DNA of 34,367 nucleotides from Candidatus Pelagibacter sp. (GCA_028227525.1 JAOJAE010000012.1:1-34367), one strand, 5' to 3'. Positions 9,099-16,735 are shown, numbered from the stretch's first letter. Numbers and translations are program-made. The notes: a model not told the origin generated them from the letters alone.

Positions 9099-9955
9099 AA
9101 AATTTATCAAACCAACATAAAGGATCTTTATTAGCGTTTGTTGCTGTCATGTTAATAACTCCAGACTCTATATTTATTAGACTTTCTAATATTGAAACCT
9201 GGGGAATGCTGTTTTATAGAGGTGCAATCCCTTTTGTAGTTGTGCTTATAGGGCTTATTTTTTTTTATAAAAATAATCTCTTAAAAGCTTTAGTAGGTAT
9301 TGGATATCCTGGTATTTTTTACGTTATAAGTTTTTCTATCTGTAATATTACTTTCATAATATCTATTCAAAATACCAACGTAGCTAATACTTTAGTAATG
9401 ATTGCAATGGCGCCAATGTTGTCAGCTATATTAGGTAGCATCTTTTTAAAAGAAGTGCCTGACCAAAAAACTTGGATTGCTATAATAATAACTTTGATTT
9501 CTGTGACTTATATTTTTCACGATTCAATGGAGATGGGTAATTTTTATGGAGATTTATTTGGTTTAATCACTGCTTTTGGTCTTGCTTGTAACGCTGTTAT
9601 TGCAAGATATGCTAAGAATAGAGATTTAGTTCCATCTGCTGTAATTGGTAAACTTTGTGTTGCAGTTTTTGCTTTTTTTTTCGTAGATAGTTTTTCTCTA
9701 GTAGGCACAGATTTAATAATTGTACCTTTAATGTGCGTAATGTGTGTTGCTATTCCTTTTGTGTTAGTAACAATTGCACCAAGATTTATTCCAGCTGAAG
9801 AAGTTAATTTATTTTTTTTATTGGAAACCATTATAGGCCCTTTTTGGGTATGGATGATAATTAGAGAACAACCAAGCATCGAAACTATCCAAGGTGGAAC
9901 AGTTATCATTTTGACGATCGCAATTCACTCCTTTCTTAAGCTTAAAAAATCGTAA
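9095..9955 (+). CDS. EamA-family (DMT) permease
   Basis: A 286-aa membrane protein with ten hydrophobic segments in two similar halves, each ending in an EamA-type pattern (VANTLVMIAMAPMLSAILGSIFL in two parts across about 95-120, and PAEEVNLFFLLETIIGPFWVW in the second half). DMT permeases move amino acids, nucleotides or other small metabolites; the substrate here is not evident. The ATG at 9095 overlaps the gshB stop (ATGA), so it is co-translated with the glutathione genes. That is only a hint of a thiol or amino-acid substrate. An upstream TTG at 9077 is a weaker start. Confidence 0.85.
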   Translation: MKNLSNQHKGSLLAFVAVMLITPDSIFIRLSNIETWGMLFYRGAIPFVVVLIGLIFFYKNNLLKALVGIGYPGIFYVISFSICNITFIISIQNTNVANTLVMIAMAPMLSAILGSIFLKEVPDQKTWIAIIITLISVTYIFHDSMEMGNFYGDLFGLITAFGLACNAVIARYAKNRDLVPSAVIGKLCVAVFAFFFVDSFSLVGTDLIIVPLMCVMCVAIPFVLVTIAPRFIPAEEVNLFFLLETIIGPFWVWMIIREQPSIETIQGGTVIILTIAIHSFLKLKKS

Positions 9956-10012
9956 ATCCTAAAAGACAATTAACTTGATTTGGCCACAAATCAGAAATAG
10001 ATACCGATTCAA

Positions 10013-11329
10013 ATGGAAAAAGTATTAAAAAATTCATGGGCTTTATTTTTAGGAATGGGAGCACTTATGCTAGCCTATGGATTTCAAGGATCATTACTTG
10101 GGGTAAGAGCGGTTAAAGAAGAATTTAGCTTGGCTGCAACTGGGTTTATGATGTCTGGTTACTTTGTTGGTTATTTCATTGGAGCTAAAACTATTCCTCA
10201 AATAATTTCACGTGTAGGACACATCAGAGTTTTTGCAGCATTTGCTTCTATTGCATCACTAGTAGTTTTAATTCATGCTGTTTATGTAAGTCCTTTTATT
10301 TGGTTTTTACTAAGGGTGCTTACTGGGATTAGTATGGTCTCAATTTATACTGTTGCTGAAAGTTGGTTAAATGACAGGGCAAGTAATAAAAATAGAGGAA
10401 GTGTCCTATCAGTTTATATGGTTATTATATATGGTGCTATGGGATTTGGAATGTTTTTACTAAACTTTAGTGATCCACTTAACTTTCAGCCCTTTATATT
10501 AATTTCTGTTATAACTTCAGCCGCACTTATTCCAATATTACTTACAAAAAGAAAAGCTCCAACATTTAAAAAAATATCAACAATGTCTTTGCAAGAAGCA
10601 TTTATTTCATCTCCATTTGGAATAGTAAGTTCATTTTTTTATGGAACGATCCAATCTGCATTATTTACGTTGCTTGCGGTATACGCAACAACTATGAATT
10701 TTTCTATTTTTCAAATTTCATTAGTTACATTCTTACTTGCAATTTCTGGTGCAATATCACAATGGCCAATTGGAAAACTATCGGACATGTTTGATAGAAG
10801 AAGGGTAATTATAATTGTAACTTTTGCAGCAGCTTTTTTTGCTTTTTGTGCAATTTTATCCTCAAGACAAATGTATTTGCCAGGCGAGTTAGCAACAAGT
10901 AAATTTTGGTTTTATGTTTTTTTAATTTTATTTTCTTTTTGTAGTCTACCGATGTTTTCTCTAATTTTAGCTCACACTAATGATTTTATTCCTAAAGAAA
11001 AATTTGTAGCAGCAGGTGCTAGTTTGCAGTTTACATTTGGAATGGGAGCTATGGGTGGACCTTTTCTATGTTCAATTTTTATGGGTATTGTTGGTCCAAA
11101 TGGTTTTTTTATATTTCTATTATTCTTTCATTCGTTGATTGGCTTTTATGGTATTTATAGATCTAGAGTTAGACCTGTTGTTGAAAACCCAGACTCTCAG
11201 TTCGTTGCAATGCCACAATCAATTACTCCTGCAGGAATTGAATTAAACCCATCTACTGAACCCATTGAAGAACCAATCAAGCCAGTTGTAGAAGTTGTTA
11301 ATGAAGACAATAAACCTTCTAACTTTTAA
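10013..11329 (+). CDS. MFS transporter (YcaD-like)
   Basis: A 438-aa major facilitator with 12 predicted TM helices. Helix 1 is preceded by a short KNSWALF segment. The MFS signature region is GHIRVFAAFAS after helix 2, and a second cytoplasmic-loop motif GKLSDMFDRRRVI lies between helices 8 and 9, typical of the YcaD/MFS_1 group. After the last helix (about residue 380) there is a hydrophilic tail of roughly 50 residues rich in Pro and Glu. It is 57 nt downstream of the EamA gene and convergent with the dehydrogenase gene. The substrate is unknown. Confidence 0.86.
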   Translation: MEKVLKNSWALFLGMGALMLAYGFQGSLLGVRAVKEEFSLAATGFMMSGYFVGYFIGAKTIPQIISRVGHIRVFAAFASIASLVVLIHAVYVSPFIWFLLRVLTGISMVSIYTVAESWLNDRASNKNRGSVLSVYMVIIYGAMGFGMFLLNFSDPLNFQPFILISVITSAALIPILLTKRKAPTFKKISTMSLQEAFISSPFGIVSSFFYGTIQSALFTLLAVYATTMNFSIFQISLVTFLLAISGAISQWPIGKLSDMFDRRRVIIIVTFAAAFFAFCAILSSRQMYLPGELATSKFWFYVFLILFSFCSLPMFSLILAHTNDFIPKEKFVAAGASLQFTFGMGAMGGPFLCSIFMGIVGPNGFFIFLLFFHSLIGFYGIYRSRVRPVVENPDSQFVAMPQSITPAGIELNPSTEPIEEPIKPVVEVVNEDNKPSNF

Positions 11330-11373
11330 TTTTTAGATCTAAGTTATCAAACAAATAGTCTCTATATTGTTAT

Positions 11374-12393
11374 TTAATAACCTAGATTTCTATCAATTTG
11401 ATTTATTAATTCTTTATTTTCTATAAATAATTTTAAATTTTTGAAAAATATTTTTAATACCATCTCAATATAGTTACCTTGACTATCTGATGAAATATGT
11501 GGGGTAATTATTAAATTACGTGTATCCCAAAGATTAGAGTTTTTTGGAATGGGTTCGTGAGAAAATACATCCAAAATTGCTCCTGCTAGTTCATTCTTTT
11601 CTAATTTAATTCTTAAAGCCTTATAATCTAAAACAGATTGTCTTCCAATATTTACAATTCCACAACTTGATTTAAGACTATCTAATCTAACCTTGTTAAT
11701 TAGCCCTTTGGTCTCTTCTGTTTCAGGAACCGCAAGATATAAAAAGTCAGCAACTGGTAATACATCATCTATTTTGTCAAATGTAATTACCTTTGAGCAA
11801 CCTTCAACAGCTCTTCCTCTTCGGTTAACACCAATTACTTCAGCTCCAAGTTTACTGATATGCTTTATCATCGATCCACCTAATGAACCTGTTCCAACAA
11901 CTACTACTTTAAATCCATCAATAGGTTTACTAAGCAAAGTTACAAACTCTTTATTTTTTTGATTTGTAACTATTTTAGTCATTTGGTTTTGAAGCATTAA
12001 GATGCTCATTAAACCAAACTCTCCTGCTTTTTTTGCATGTACACCACTGCTATTTGTTAAAACAAGGTCTTCCTTCATCCAATCAAAAGGAGATAAATGG
12101 TTTACACCAGCAGAACTGACATGGATCCATTTAAGTTTTGGTGCGATAGTTTTAATATTTTCAGTTGGGAATTGCCAACCTAATAAAATATCTGCATCTT
12201 TCATAGATGAGAGATAATTATCATCATCCCAATCTACTAAATACTCAATCTTGTCTTTAATTTCTGGGTGTTCACTAAGTCCTTTTTCAAATTCTTCCTT
12301 GGTAATTGTGCTATGTTTTTCACCTTCAAGATCACAAGGTAAAAAACCCTCTTTCCAGTGATTATTCCTTATATGAATTCTAATTTTATTCAT
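11374..12393 (-). CDS. D-2-hydroxyacid dehydrogenase (NAD-dependent)
   Basis: A 339-aa member of the D-isomer-specific 2-hydroxyacid dehydrogenase family. The Rossmann motif is VVVGTGSLGGSM, followed by the acidic/basic NAD-binding strand end GVNRRGR. Catalytic candidates are the Arg in NIGRQSVLD, the Glu in FSHEPIP and the His in TPHISSD. The family reduces 2-ketoacids such as glyoxylate, hydroxypyruvate or pyruvate; the exact substrate cannot be set from sequence. It lies alone on minus between two plus-strand genes, and its start is 74 nt from the yajQ start, so the two share a short divergent promoter region. Confidence 0.88.
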   Translation of the reverse strand: MNKIRIHIRNNHWKEGFLPCDLEGEKHSTITKEEFEKGLSEHPEIKDKIEYLVDWDDDNYLSSMKDADILLGWQFPTENIKTIAPKLKWIHVSSAGVNHLSPFDWMKEDLVLTNSSGVHAKKAGEFGLMSILMLQNQMTKIVTNQKNKEFVTLLSKPIDGFKVVVVGTGSLGGSMIKHISKLGAEVIGVNRRGRAVEGCSKVITFDKIDDVLPVADFLYLAVPETEETKGLINKVRLDSLKSSCGIVNIGRQSVLDYKALRIKLEKNELAGAILDVFSHEPIPKNSNLWDTRNLIITPHISSDSQGNYIEMVLKIFFKNLKLFIENKELINQIDRNLGY

Positions 12394-12467
12394 GTGTGAA
12401 AATTATCTTATCTTTAATTTCTTTATATTGGGAATATATACTATCATATAAATTAATAAAAAAAATT

Positions 12468-12953
12468 ATGCCTACATTTGATGTAATCAGTAAAATCAAT
12501 TATCAAGAATTTGATAACGCTCTTGCTAACTGCTTAAGAGAAATTAGCAATCGTTATGACTTTAAAGGACTTAATATTTCAATTGAACGCAAAGATAAAA
12601 CTATCACAACGCTTGCTTCAGATGAGCTAAAATTAAAGCAAGTAAATGAGTTATTAGAAACTCACCTTGTAAGAAGAAAAGTAGATCCAAGAGTATTAAG
12701 TGTTAAGAATTCAGAAGGCGCAACTGGTGGAACTATTAGACAAGTAAGTGAATTAAAAGAAGGAATAAGCCAAGAAAATGCTAAAAAAATAATTGGAGAT
12801 ATAAAAAAACTTAAACTTAAAATCCAGATCAAAATTCAAGGAGAAGAATTACGTGTAGATGGAAAGAAAAGAGATGATCTTCAAGAGGCAATTGCTGCAA
12901 TTAAAACAATAGATATCGGTCTTCCAATTGAATTTATAAACTTTAGAGATTAA
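12468..12953 (+). CDS. yajQ: YajQ-family nucleotide-binding protein (UPF0234)
   Basis: A 161-aa protein matching the YajQ family end to end: MPTFDVISKINYQEFDNAL at the N-terminus, REISNRYDFKG, LLETHLVRRKVDPR, and KKLKLKIQIKIQGEELRV followed by DDLQEAI near the C-terminus. Family members bind nucleotides and some bind cyclic di-GMP; the cellular role here is not known. The ATG at 12468 starts exactly where the family does. A longer frame from 12396 adds a hydrophobic stretch that is not part of the family. Motif copy 1 begins 17 nt after its stop. Confidence 0.93.
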   Translation: MPTFDVISKINYQEFDNALANCLREISNRYDFKGLNISIERKDKTITTLASDELKLKQVNELLETHLVRRKVDPRVLSVKNSEGATGGTIRQVSELKEGISQENAKKIIGDIKKLKLKIQIKIQGEELRVDGKKRDDLQEAIAAIKTIDIGLPIEFINFRD

Positions 12954-12970
12954 GTAAGTTTATACAACAA

Positions 12971-13007
12971 ACTAGAGACCCTAATAGAGACTTTTGAGAC
13001 AAATCAA
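12971..13007 (+). promoter_or_regulatory. 37-nt ACTAG motif, copy 1 (upstream of aminotransferase gene)
   Basis: First of seven ungapped copies in the window. It has half-site ACTAGAGACCCT, then a weaker second half-site AATAGAGAC 12 nt later, TTTTGAGACAAATCAA after it. It begins 91 nt before the GTG of the aminotransferase gene, which sits right behind yajQ, so it most likely drives or regulates the aminotransferase-cupin pair. The direct-repeat spacing of one helical turn suggests a protein-binding site. The GACAAA tail could be a -10-like element. Function is inferred only from position. Confidence 0.55.
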
Positions 13008-13061
13008 ATAGCTGTTTTTAAGTAGTTAGACTCATGGTTCAGTATTTGTTAGTCTTGGATT

Positions 13062-13967
13062 GTGAGTGATATTTTTCCAAAAGGTTCTGCATGGATGAAC
13101 GGTGAATTCATTCAGCTTTCTGAAGCAAAAATTCCTATTTTAGATTGGGGGTTTTTAAGATCAGATGCAACATATGACGTTGTCCATGTTTGGAAGGGTA
13201 GTTTTTTTCAATTAGATAAACATATTGATCGTTTCTTTAAATCAACAGAAAAACTTAGAATGCCATGCAGACTTAGTCGTGAAGAAATAAAAAGAATATT
13301 AGCAGGCTGTGTTAAAAAAGCTGATCTTGAAGACTCTTATGTTGAAATGATACAAACAAGAGGAATGTCTCCAAATTTTGTTAGAGATCCTCGTAAAGCG
13401 ACACCACGCTTTATGGCTTTTGCGGTACCCTTTGGCTGGATACTTAAGCCAGAAGATTTTGAAAAAGGATTAGATGTATATTTGACTGATATAACAAGAA
13501 TTCCTCCAAGTTCAGTTGACCCAACTATTAAAAATTATCATTGGATGGATTTAGTGACAGGTATGCTTGATGCGTACGACAGAGGACATCATACTGCTAT
13601 ATTAGTAGATGAAGATAACAATGTATCTGAAGGACCTGGCTTTAATATTTTTTCTGTTGATAAAAATGGAATTAATACACCAGACCATGGAGTATTAGAA
13701 GGTATCACAAGACAAACTGTTATTGATTTAGCTAAAGAACTGAATATCAAAGTTAATAAAAAACCCATAACAATTAAAATGCTAAAATCATCTGAAGAGT
13801 TGTTTGCAACTTCAACAGCAGGAGGTGTAATGCCAATAACAAAAATTAGTGGAAAAAATATTAATAAAGGAACTGTGGGAGATATCACAAGAAAAATTCA
13901 TAAACTCTATTGGGACAAACATTCTGATCCTGATTGGAGTACATCTATAAATGATATATTTTTATAA
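13062..13967 (+). CDS. Class IV PLP-dependent aminotransferase (D-amino-acid/branched-chain type)
   Basis: A 301-aa fold-type IV transaminase. The PLP Lys is probably Lys157 (DPTIKNYHWMD). Glu190 in NNVSEGPGFNIF and the phosphate-binding GVLEGITRQTV and ATSTAGGVMP segments are present. The N-terminal DWGFLRSDATYDVVHVW and RDPRKATPRFMAFAVPF resemble the D-alanine/(R)-amine transaminase branch more than IlvE, but the substrate is uncertain. The start is the GTG at 13062. The leader of about 91 nt before it is homologous to the leader of the unrelated gene at 15821. The cupin gene begins 3 nt after its stop, so the pair is an operon. Confidence 0.85.
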   Translation: MSDIFPKGSAWMNGEFIQLSEAKIPILDWGFLRSDATYDVVHVWKGSFFQLDKHIDRFFKSTEKLRMPCRLSREEIKRILAGCVKKADLEDSYVEMIQTRGMSPNFVRDPRKATPRFMAFAVPFGWILKPEDFEKGLDVYLTDITRIPPSSVDPTIKNYHWMDLVTGMLDAYDRGHHTAILVDEDNNVSEGPGFNIFSVDKNGINTPDHGVLEGITRQTVIDLAKELNIKVNKKPITIKMLKSSEELFATSTAGGVMPITKISGKNINKGTVGDITRKIHKLYWDKHSDPDWSTSINDIFL

Positions 13968-13970
13968 AAA

Positions 13971-14552
13971 ATGAAAAAACTTTTTATTGATTTGAAAAAA
14001 GAAATTTATCAATTATGGAAAAATAATTTAGAACTTTCAAATTTTACAAAATTGCCAAAAGATTTAATCTATAATGAGGTTCAACCAAACTATATTCTTC
14101 CTGCAAAAAAACTGGAGAATTGGCAATCACATTCTTTAGAAACAATGAAGGTTCATAATATCATTAAACAACTATCGCCATATGTTAACTGGAAACAAAC
14201 CTATGAAGAAAAAGATGTTGGCAAAGCTTTTTTAGAAAAATATGGTTATTTTGAACTTTTTGGACCAACTGGACATTTTTTAACAAATAAAATGAGTCTT
14301 TTTGTATTTTTTGTAGACGCAGAAAGTTATTATACGTGGCACAATCATGAGGCTGAGGAATTATATTTTGTATTATCTGGTAGTGCAAAATTTGAAAGTA
14401 AATCTGACGAGTCTAATACTTTAATGCCATTAAAAACAAGATTTCATAAGAGCTTTCAACCTCATTCTTTAACAACATATCATGAGAAATGTTTAGCATT
14501 AGTTATATGGCGAGATAAATTGAACTCTGAAATAAAAGTTGTCAAAAATTAA
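13971..14552 (+). CDS. dddQ: Putative DMSP lyase, DddQ-like cupin
   Basis: A 193-aa single-domain cupin that fits the dimethylsulfoniopropionate lyase family (DMSP to dimethylsulfide plus acrylate). The core reads YYTWHNHEAEELYFVLSG. Family-known metal and catalytic positions line up as His126, Glu130, Tyr132 and His165, with spacing 4, 2 and 33, and Tyr121 just ahead. The helical N-terminal half and the ELFGPTGHFLTNKMS lead-in are also as in DddQ. The C-terminal TTYHEKCLALVIWRD completes the barrel. Other members of this cupin family have unknown substrates, so activity is inferred. It forms a two-gene unit with the aminotransferase, and motif copy 2 starts 7 nt after its stop. Confidence 0.68.
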   Translation: MKKLFIDLKKEIYQLWKNNLELSNFTKLPKDLIYNEVQPNYILPAKKLENWQSHSLETMKVHNIIKQLSPYVNWKQTYEEKDVGKAFLEKYGYFELFGPTGHFLTNKMSLFVFFVDAESYYTWHNHEAEELYFVLSGSAKFESKSDESNTLMPLKTRFHKSFQPHSLTTYHEKCLALVIWRDKLNSEIKVVKN

Positions 14553-14559
14553 TAAAAAT

Positions 14560-14596
14560 ACTCGCTCTCAAACTCGAACATTTTGAAATAAAACAA
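14560..14596 (+). promoter_or_regulatory. 37-nt ACTAG motif, copy 2 (degenerate, downstream of cupin gene)
   Basis: The second copy. The half-sites read ACTCGC and ACTCGA rather than ACTAG, still 12 nt apart, and the tail ATTTTGAAATAAAACAA is intact. It lies on + between the cupin stop and the end of the minus-strand lipoprotein gene, so it has no sense gene directly behind it. A three-codon ATG-ATT-TGC-TGA frame follows at 14612, with a 15-nt gap close to the 13-nt gap seen in copies 3, 5 and 7. It may be a relic boundary of a lost cassette. Because both halves lost the same base, hairpin pairing is not what is conserved. Confidence 0.45.
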
Positions 14597-14630
14597 AATC
14601 TTTGTTGATAGATGATTTGCTGAATTAAAC

Positions 14631-14900
14631 CTATCTAATTGTTAGTGGGCAAAGAGAAGTACTAGGAATATTTAATGTATAGGTAGATCCTAATTTATTA
14701 TAAAAGCAAATCTTATTAAATCCAGAAATTGACTCTCCAGTTTTAAAGCCTACTGACCCAGAATTTCCTGAATTATAAGATGATTGACCTGAGGAACCAT
14801 AAAGAGCATTATTAAGAGCTCTAATATCTGCCTCTGTGCAACCATTAAGAACAACTAAAGCTGAAATTAATAATAAAACTTTGGTAATTATTTTCATCAT
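14631..14900 (-). CDS. Small lipoprotein of unknown function
   Basis: An 89-aa predicted lipoprotein: positively charged start, hydrophobic stretch, and lipobox LNGC with Cys21. A Ser/Gly/Asn-rich linker (about 35-50) leads to a C-terminal block of roughly 40 residues, VGFKTGESISGFNKICFYN to SLCPLTIR, with two Cys that could pair. I recognise this C-terminal block as recurring at the end of many small marine-bacterial lipoproteins, but I know no function for it. It is transcribed away from the next lipoprotein gene across an 81-nt divergent gap. Confidence 0.7.
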   Translation of the reverse strand: MMKIITKVLLLISALVVLNGCTEADIRALNNALYGSSGQSSYNSGNSGSVGFKTGESISGFNKICFYNKLGSTYTLNIPSTSLCPLTIR

Positions 14901-14981
14901 AATATCTTATCTGAAATTTAGACTTTATAATATCAATATTTTATTAATATAACGCTATTTATTTTTGTGTTATCTTAAAAA

Positions 14982-15500
14982 ATGAGCTTTTTAAGGAATC
15001 TGTTTTTACTTATGTGTCTTACAGGGTGTTATGCAGATGAGGCAATAATTGAATACAATCAAAAAAAACATATGGTTGAACTTGGAGATAATATTAATCA
15101 AGCTCTTCCAATATTAAAAAATATGCAAAGAACTGTGCCAGCAAGTTGGCTTAGAACTTCAGATCAATATTATGAAGGGGGTAAAAATTATTATATTCAT
15201 TATCAAAGAACTGGTCATACCGAAGACGGTATTATGACTGATGATGAATTTACTCCTTATATTTTTGCTGACAAAAAACTTGTATCCATTGGATGGGCAG
15301 TTTTAGGTGGTCCAAGAACTTTTGGGAATGCTTCAGTTGCAGCAAATAATGCTCAACAACGTTCTCAAGCACTTTTAAATTTAAGCAATGCTTTACTTCA
15401 GCCACAAAATTACAATTATAGTCCCTCAGGATGGAACCCACCAGGAACAAGATGCTATACTACCAATAATGGATTTAACACAATTGTTGTTTGTAATTGA
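14982..15500 (+). CDS. Lipoprotein of unknown function
   Basis: A 172-aa predicted lipoprotein with lipobox LTGC (Cys16). The middle (about 25-110) has a pattern of small outer-membrane lipoproteins of the SmpA/DUF-type fold: a helix with INQALPILKNMQRTVPASW, strands with KNYYIHYQRTG, and FTPYIFADKKLVSIGWAVLGG. The C-terminal 40 residues are Asn/Gln/Pro-rich and end with TRCYTTNNGFNTIVVCN, whose two Cys may form a disulfide. No specific family is claimed. Motif copy 3 begins 12 nt after the stop. Confidence 0.7.
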   Translation: MSFLRNLFLLMCLTGCYADEAIIEYNQKKHMVELGDNINQALPILKNMQRTVPASWLRTSDQYYEGGKNYYIHYQRTGHTEDGIMTDDEFTPYIFADKKLVSIGWAVLGGPRTFGNASVAANNAQQRSQALLNLSNALLQPQNYNYSPSGWNPPGTRCYTTNNGFNTIVVCN

Positions 15501-15511
15501 TTTTTATTTGA

Positions 15512-15548
15512 ACTAGTCCCCAAACTAGAACATTTGCAGATAAAACAA
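15512..15548 (+). promoter_or_regulatory. 37-nt ACTAG motif, copy 3
   Basis: Half-sites ACTAGTCCCCAA and ACTAGAAC are 12 nt apart, followed by ATTTGCAGATAAAACAA. It ends 13 nt before the ATG of the 22-codon ORF at 15562, the same gap as in copies 5 and 7. GATAAA at 15539-15544 could serve as a -10 hexamer, which would put transcription start only a few bases before the ORF. Confidence 0.55.
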
Positions 15549-15561
15549 GAATTTAGGTTGT

Positions 15562-15630
15562 ATGAACAAAGAAAACGCAAGTAAACTGTGGAAAATGATA
15601 CAGGAAGCTGGCGATTATTTGGGGTGCTAG
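15562..15630 (+). pseudogene. Truncated 5' copy A of the 75-aa gene (22-codon ORF)
   Basis: The 59 nt from ATG through TATTT match the start of the intact gene at 19837 with one mismatch (ATA for ATC). The frame then runs into TTG-GGG-TGC-TAG, giving a 22-aa product that starts MNKENASKLWKMIQEAGDYL and ends in Gly-Cys. Copy B at 16894 stops at exactly the same codon position. It is either a gene fragment left by insertion or duplication, or a short functional peptide kept under the same promoter motif. The near-perfect conservation and common stop leave the second option open. Confidence 0.7.
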
Positions 15631-15633
15631 TAG

Positions 15634-15663
15634 TACACACTACCTCACACTACTTCACACTAG
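15634..15663 (+). repeat. Three phased 10-bp tandem repeats (module A)
   Basis: Three consecutive 10-bp units, tacacactac, ctcacactac and ttcacactag, share CACACTA with exact 10-bp period, followed by TTATGCG. Module B has the same array with a TACACT core, followed by TTATGTG. One-turn phasing puts all units on one DNA face, as expected for a protein-binding array such as integrase arm sites. The binding protein is unknown. Confidence 0.7.
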
Positions 15664-15728
15664 TTATGCGAATTATTTAACTTAAATTAAAAAAAAATCC
15701 CATACAGACTTATTAATTTAAGTAATAA

Positions 15729-15765
15729 ACTAGATCATAGACTAGATCATTTCGAGATAAATCAA
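15729..15765 (+). promoter_or_regulatory. 37-nt ACTAG motif, copy 4 (upstream of the 304-aa gene)
   Basis: Half-sites ACTAGATCATAG and ACTAGATC are 12 nt apart, followed by ATTTCGAGATAAATCAA. It begins 92 nt before the ATG at 15821. Unlike copies 3, 5 and 7, the downstream leader (15766-15820) is homologous to the leader of the aminotransferase gene behind copy 1: about 42 of 54 aligned positions are identical with one gap. The two unrelated genes therefore share one promoter-leader type. Confidence 0.58.
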
Positions 15766-15820
15766 ATAACTATTTTTAAAGCAAATAGACTCATTGTTCA
15801 TGATTTGGTAATCTTAGATC

Positions 15821-16735
15821 ATGAAAAAGTTTTTAGTAATTATAATTCTAAATCTTCTATTAAATAGTTTAGCTTTTTCAAAATCTATTGAGGTCAATAC
15901 ACTTTTTAATGATAAGAAAAATTATGAAAAGATGGAAATGCTCTTTGGTGATTATAGAATATACACACACAGACCAGGTGCTGTTAAAATTAGAAGATTA
16001 TCTGACAATAAACAATTAGTAGTTTTTTCAGATAAATTTAAAGTTAAATTTTATAATAATGGAGATCGTATATTTGATTTTATATTAGATAAAGATAAGG
16101 AAAATATTTCAATAAAATTTAGAGATCTAGAGTTATTTACCTGGAAAGGAAAATATGTATCTAAACACAGAGCATATTTTTATCAAATCTTAACATATGA
16201 TAATCAACCATTCCATTATTACATAAAATTAATGGGCAAACAATCTAGTGCAATAAACATGGAAAAATTTGAAATAAAAATTGCTAAAGCTATTAGTGAG
16301 GCCAAAATACAAATAGCTGCAAAATATAATATGACACCAGAATTAATTGATCTAATTCTTAAAAAAAGAAAACAAACAACAGATAAAAAATTAGAACAGA
16401 TTATTAAGCAAGAAAAAGAAAATATTGAAAAAAGGGTTGATGATGAAATAGATAAAACTTTGCAGGCATCACTTAGCGATGAAGTTGCAAAACAAATTGA
16501 AGATACTATTGGTCAAGAAATAGCAAAAGAATTTGACTCAATTATAATTGATGGAATGGAAGCAGAGTTCGCATCTATTGTTGATGAAGCCGTTGAGGAA
16601 GCTATCAATGAAGGAATATCTCAAGCAACAGCAGAAGCAGCTATTAGAGCAATCATGGATGTTCTTGCTGCGGGAGGGACGGAAGAAGAAGCAATGAATG
16701 CTTGCCGATCTGTAGCTGGAAGTGCATGTGATTAA
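15821..16735 (+). CDS. Exported helical protein of unknown function (cassette cargo)
   Basis: A 304-aa protein with a clear signal peptide (MKKFLVIIILNLLLNSLAFS, cleavage near residue 20). Residues about 25-145 look beta-rich with many aromatic and charged residues (DYRIYTHRPGAVKIRRL, DLELFTWKGKYVSKHRAYFY). From about 150 to the end it is almost entirely helical and charged, with coiled-coil-like heptads (KLEQIIKQEKENIEKRVDDE). It finishes in an Ala-rich segment ending ACRSVAGSACD with two Cys. I do not recognise a family. It is a lone gene between module A and the left end of module B and looks like inserted cargo, probably periplasmic or surface exposed. Confidence 0.72.
   Translation: MKKFLVIIILNLLLNSLAFSKSIEVNTLFNDKKNYEKMEMLFGDYRIYTHRPGAVKIRRLSDNKQLVVFSDKFKVKFYNNGDRIFDFILDKDKENISIKFRDLELFTWKGKYVSKHRAYFYQILTYDNQPFHYYIKLMGKQSSAINMEKFEIKIAKAISEAKIQIAAKYNMTPELIDLILKKRKQTTDKKLEQIIKQEKENIEKRVDDEIDKTLQASLSDEVAKQIEDTIGQEIAKEFDSIIIDGMEAEFASIVDEAVEEAINEGISQATAEAAIRAIMDVLAAGGTEEEAMNACRSVAGSACD

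Larger units (their letters stand above)
15512..15765 (+). repeat. Module A: motif, 22-codon ORF, 10-bp repeats, spacer, motif
   Basis: A 254-nt composite unit that fills most of the 320-nt gap 15501-15820. In order: motif copy 3 (37 nt), a 13-nt gap, a 22-codon ORF (15562-15630), 3 nt, three 10-bp tandem units (15634-15663), a 65-nt AT-rich spacer starting TTATGCG, and motif copy 4 (15729-15765). Module B at 16844-17107 has the same parts in the same order with the same lengths, except one extra 10-bp unit. The spacers match at about 42 of 65 positions. This shared architecture cannot be chance. It could be the end of a family of inserted elements or a conserved regulatory block. Confidence 0.75.

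Noticed and set aside
9544..9909. 121-codon antisense open frame in the first EamA gene, and similar frames at 13589-13888 and 30157-30525
   Set aside because: These are antisense shadows of clear coding genes with no family resemblance of their own.
11369..11381. GTTATTTAATAAC palindrome between MFS and dehydrogenase genes as a terminator
   Set aside because: The stem is only 5 AT-rich base pairs and runs into the coding end of the dehydrogenase gene; too weak to call.
12396..12467. Longer N-terminus for the YajQ-family protein
   Set aside because: The added hydrophobic residues are not in the family, and the ATG at 12468 matches the conserved start.
14612..14623. ATG-ATT-TGC-TGA behind motif copy 2 as a gene
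   Set aside because: Three codons with no similarity to the 22-codon ORFs; noted only as a possible relic.
15512..15548. ACTAG motif as a hairpin or terminator
   Set aside because: Copy 3 can pair CTAGT with ACTAG, but copy 2 has CTCG in both halves and cannot. The direct repeat is conserved, not the palindrome, and no T-run follows.
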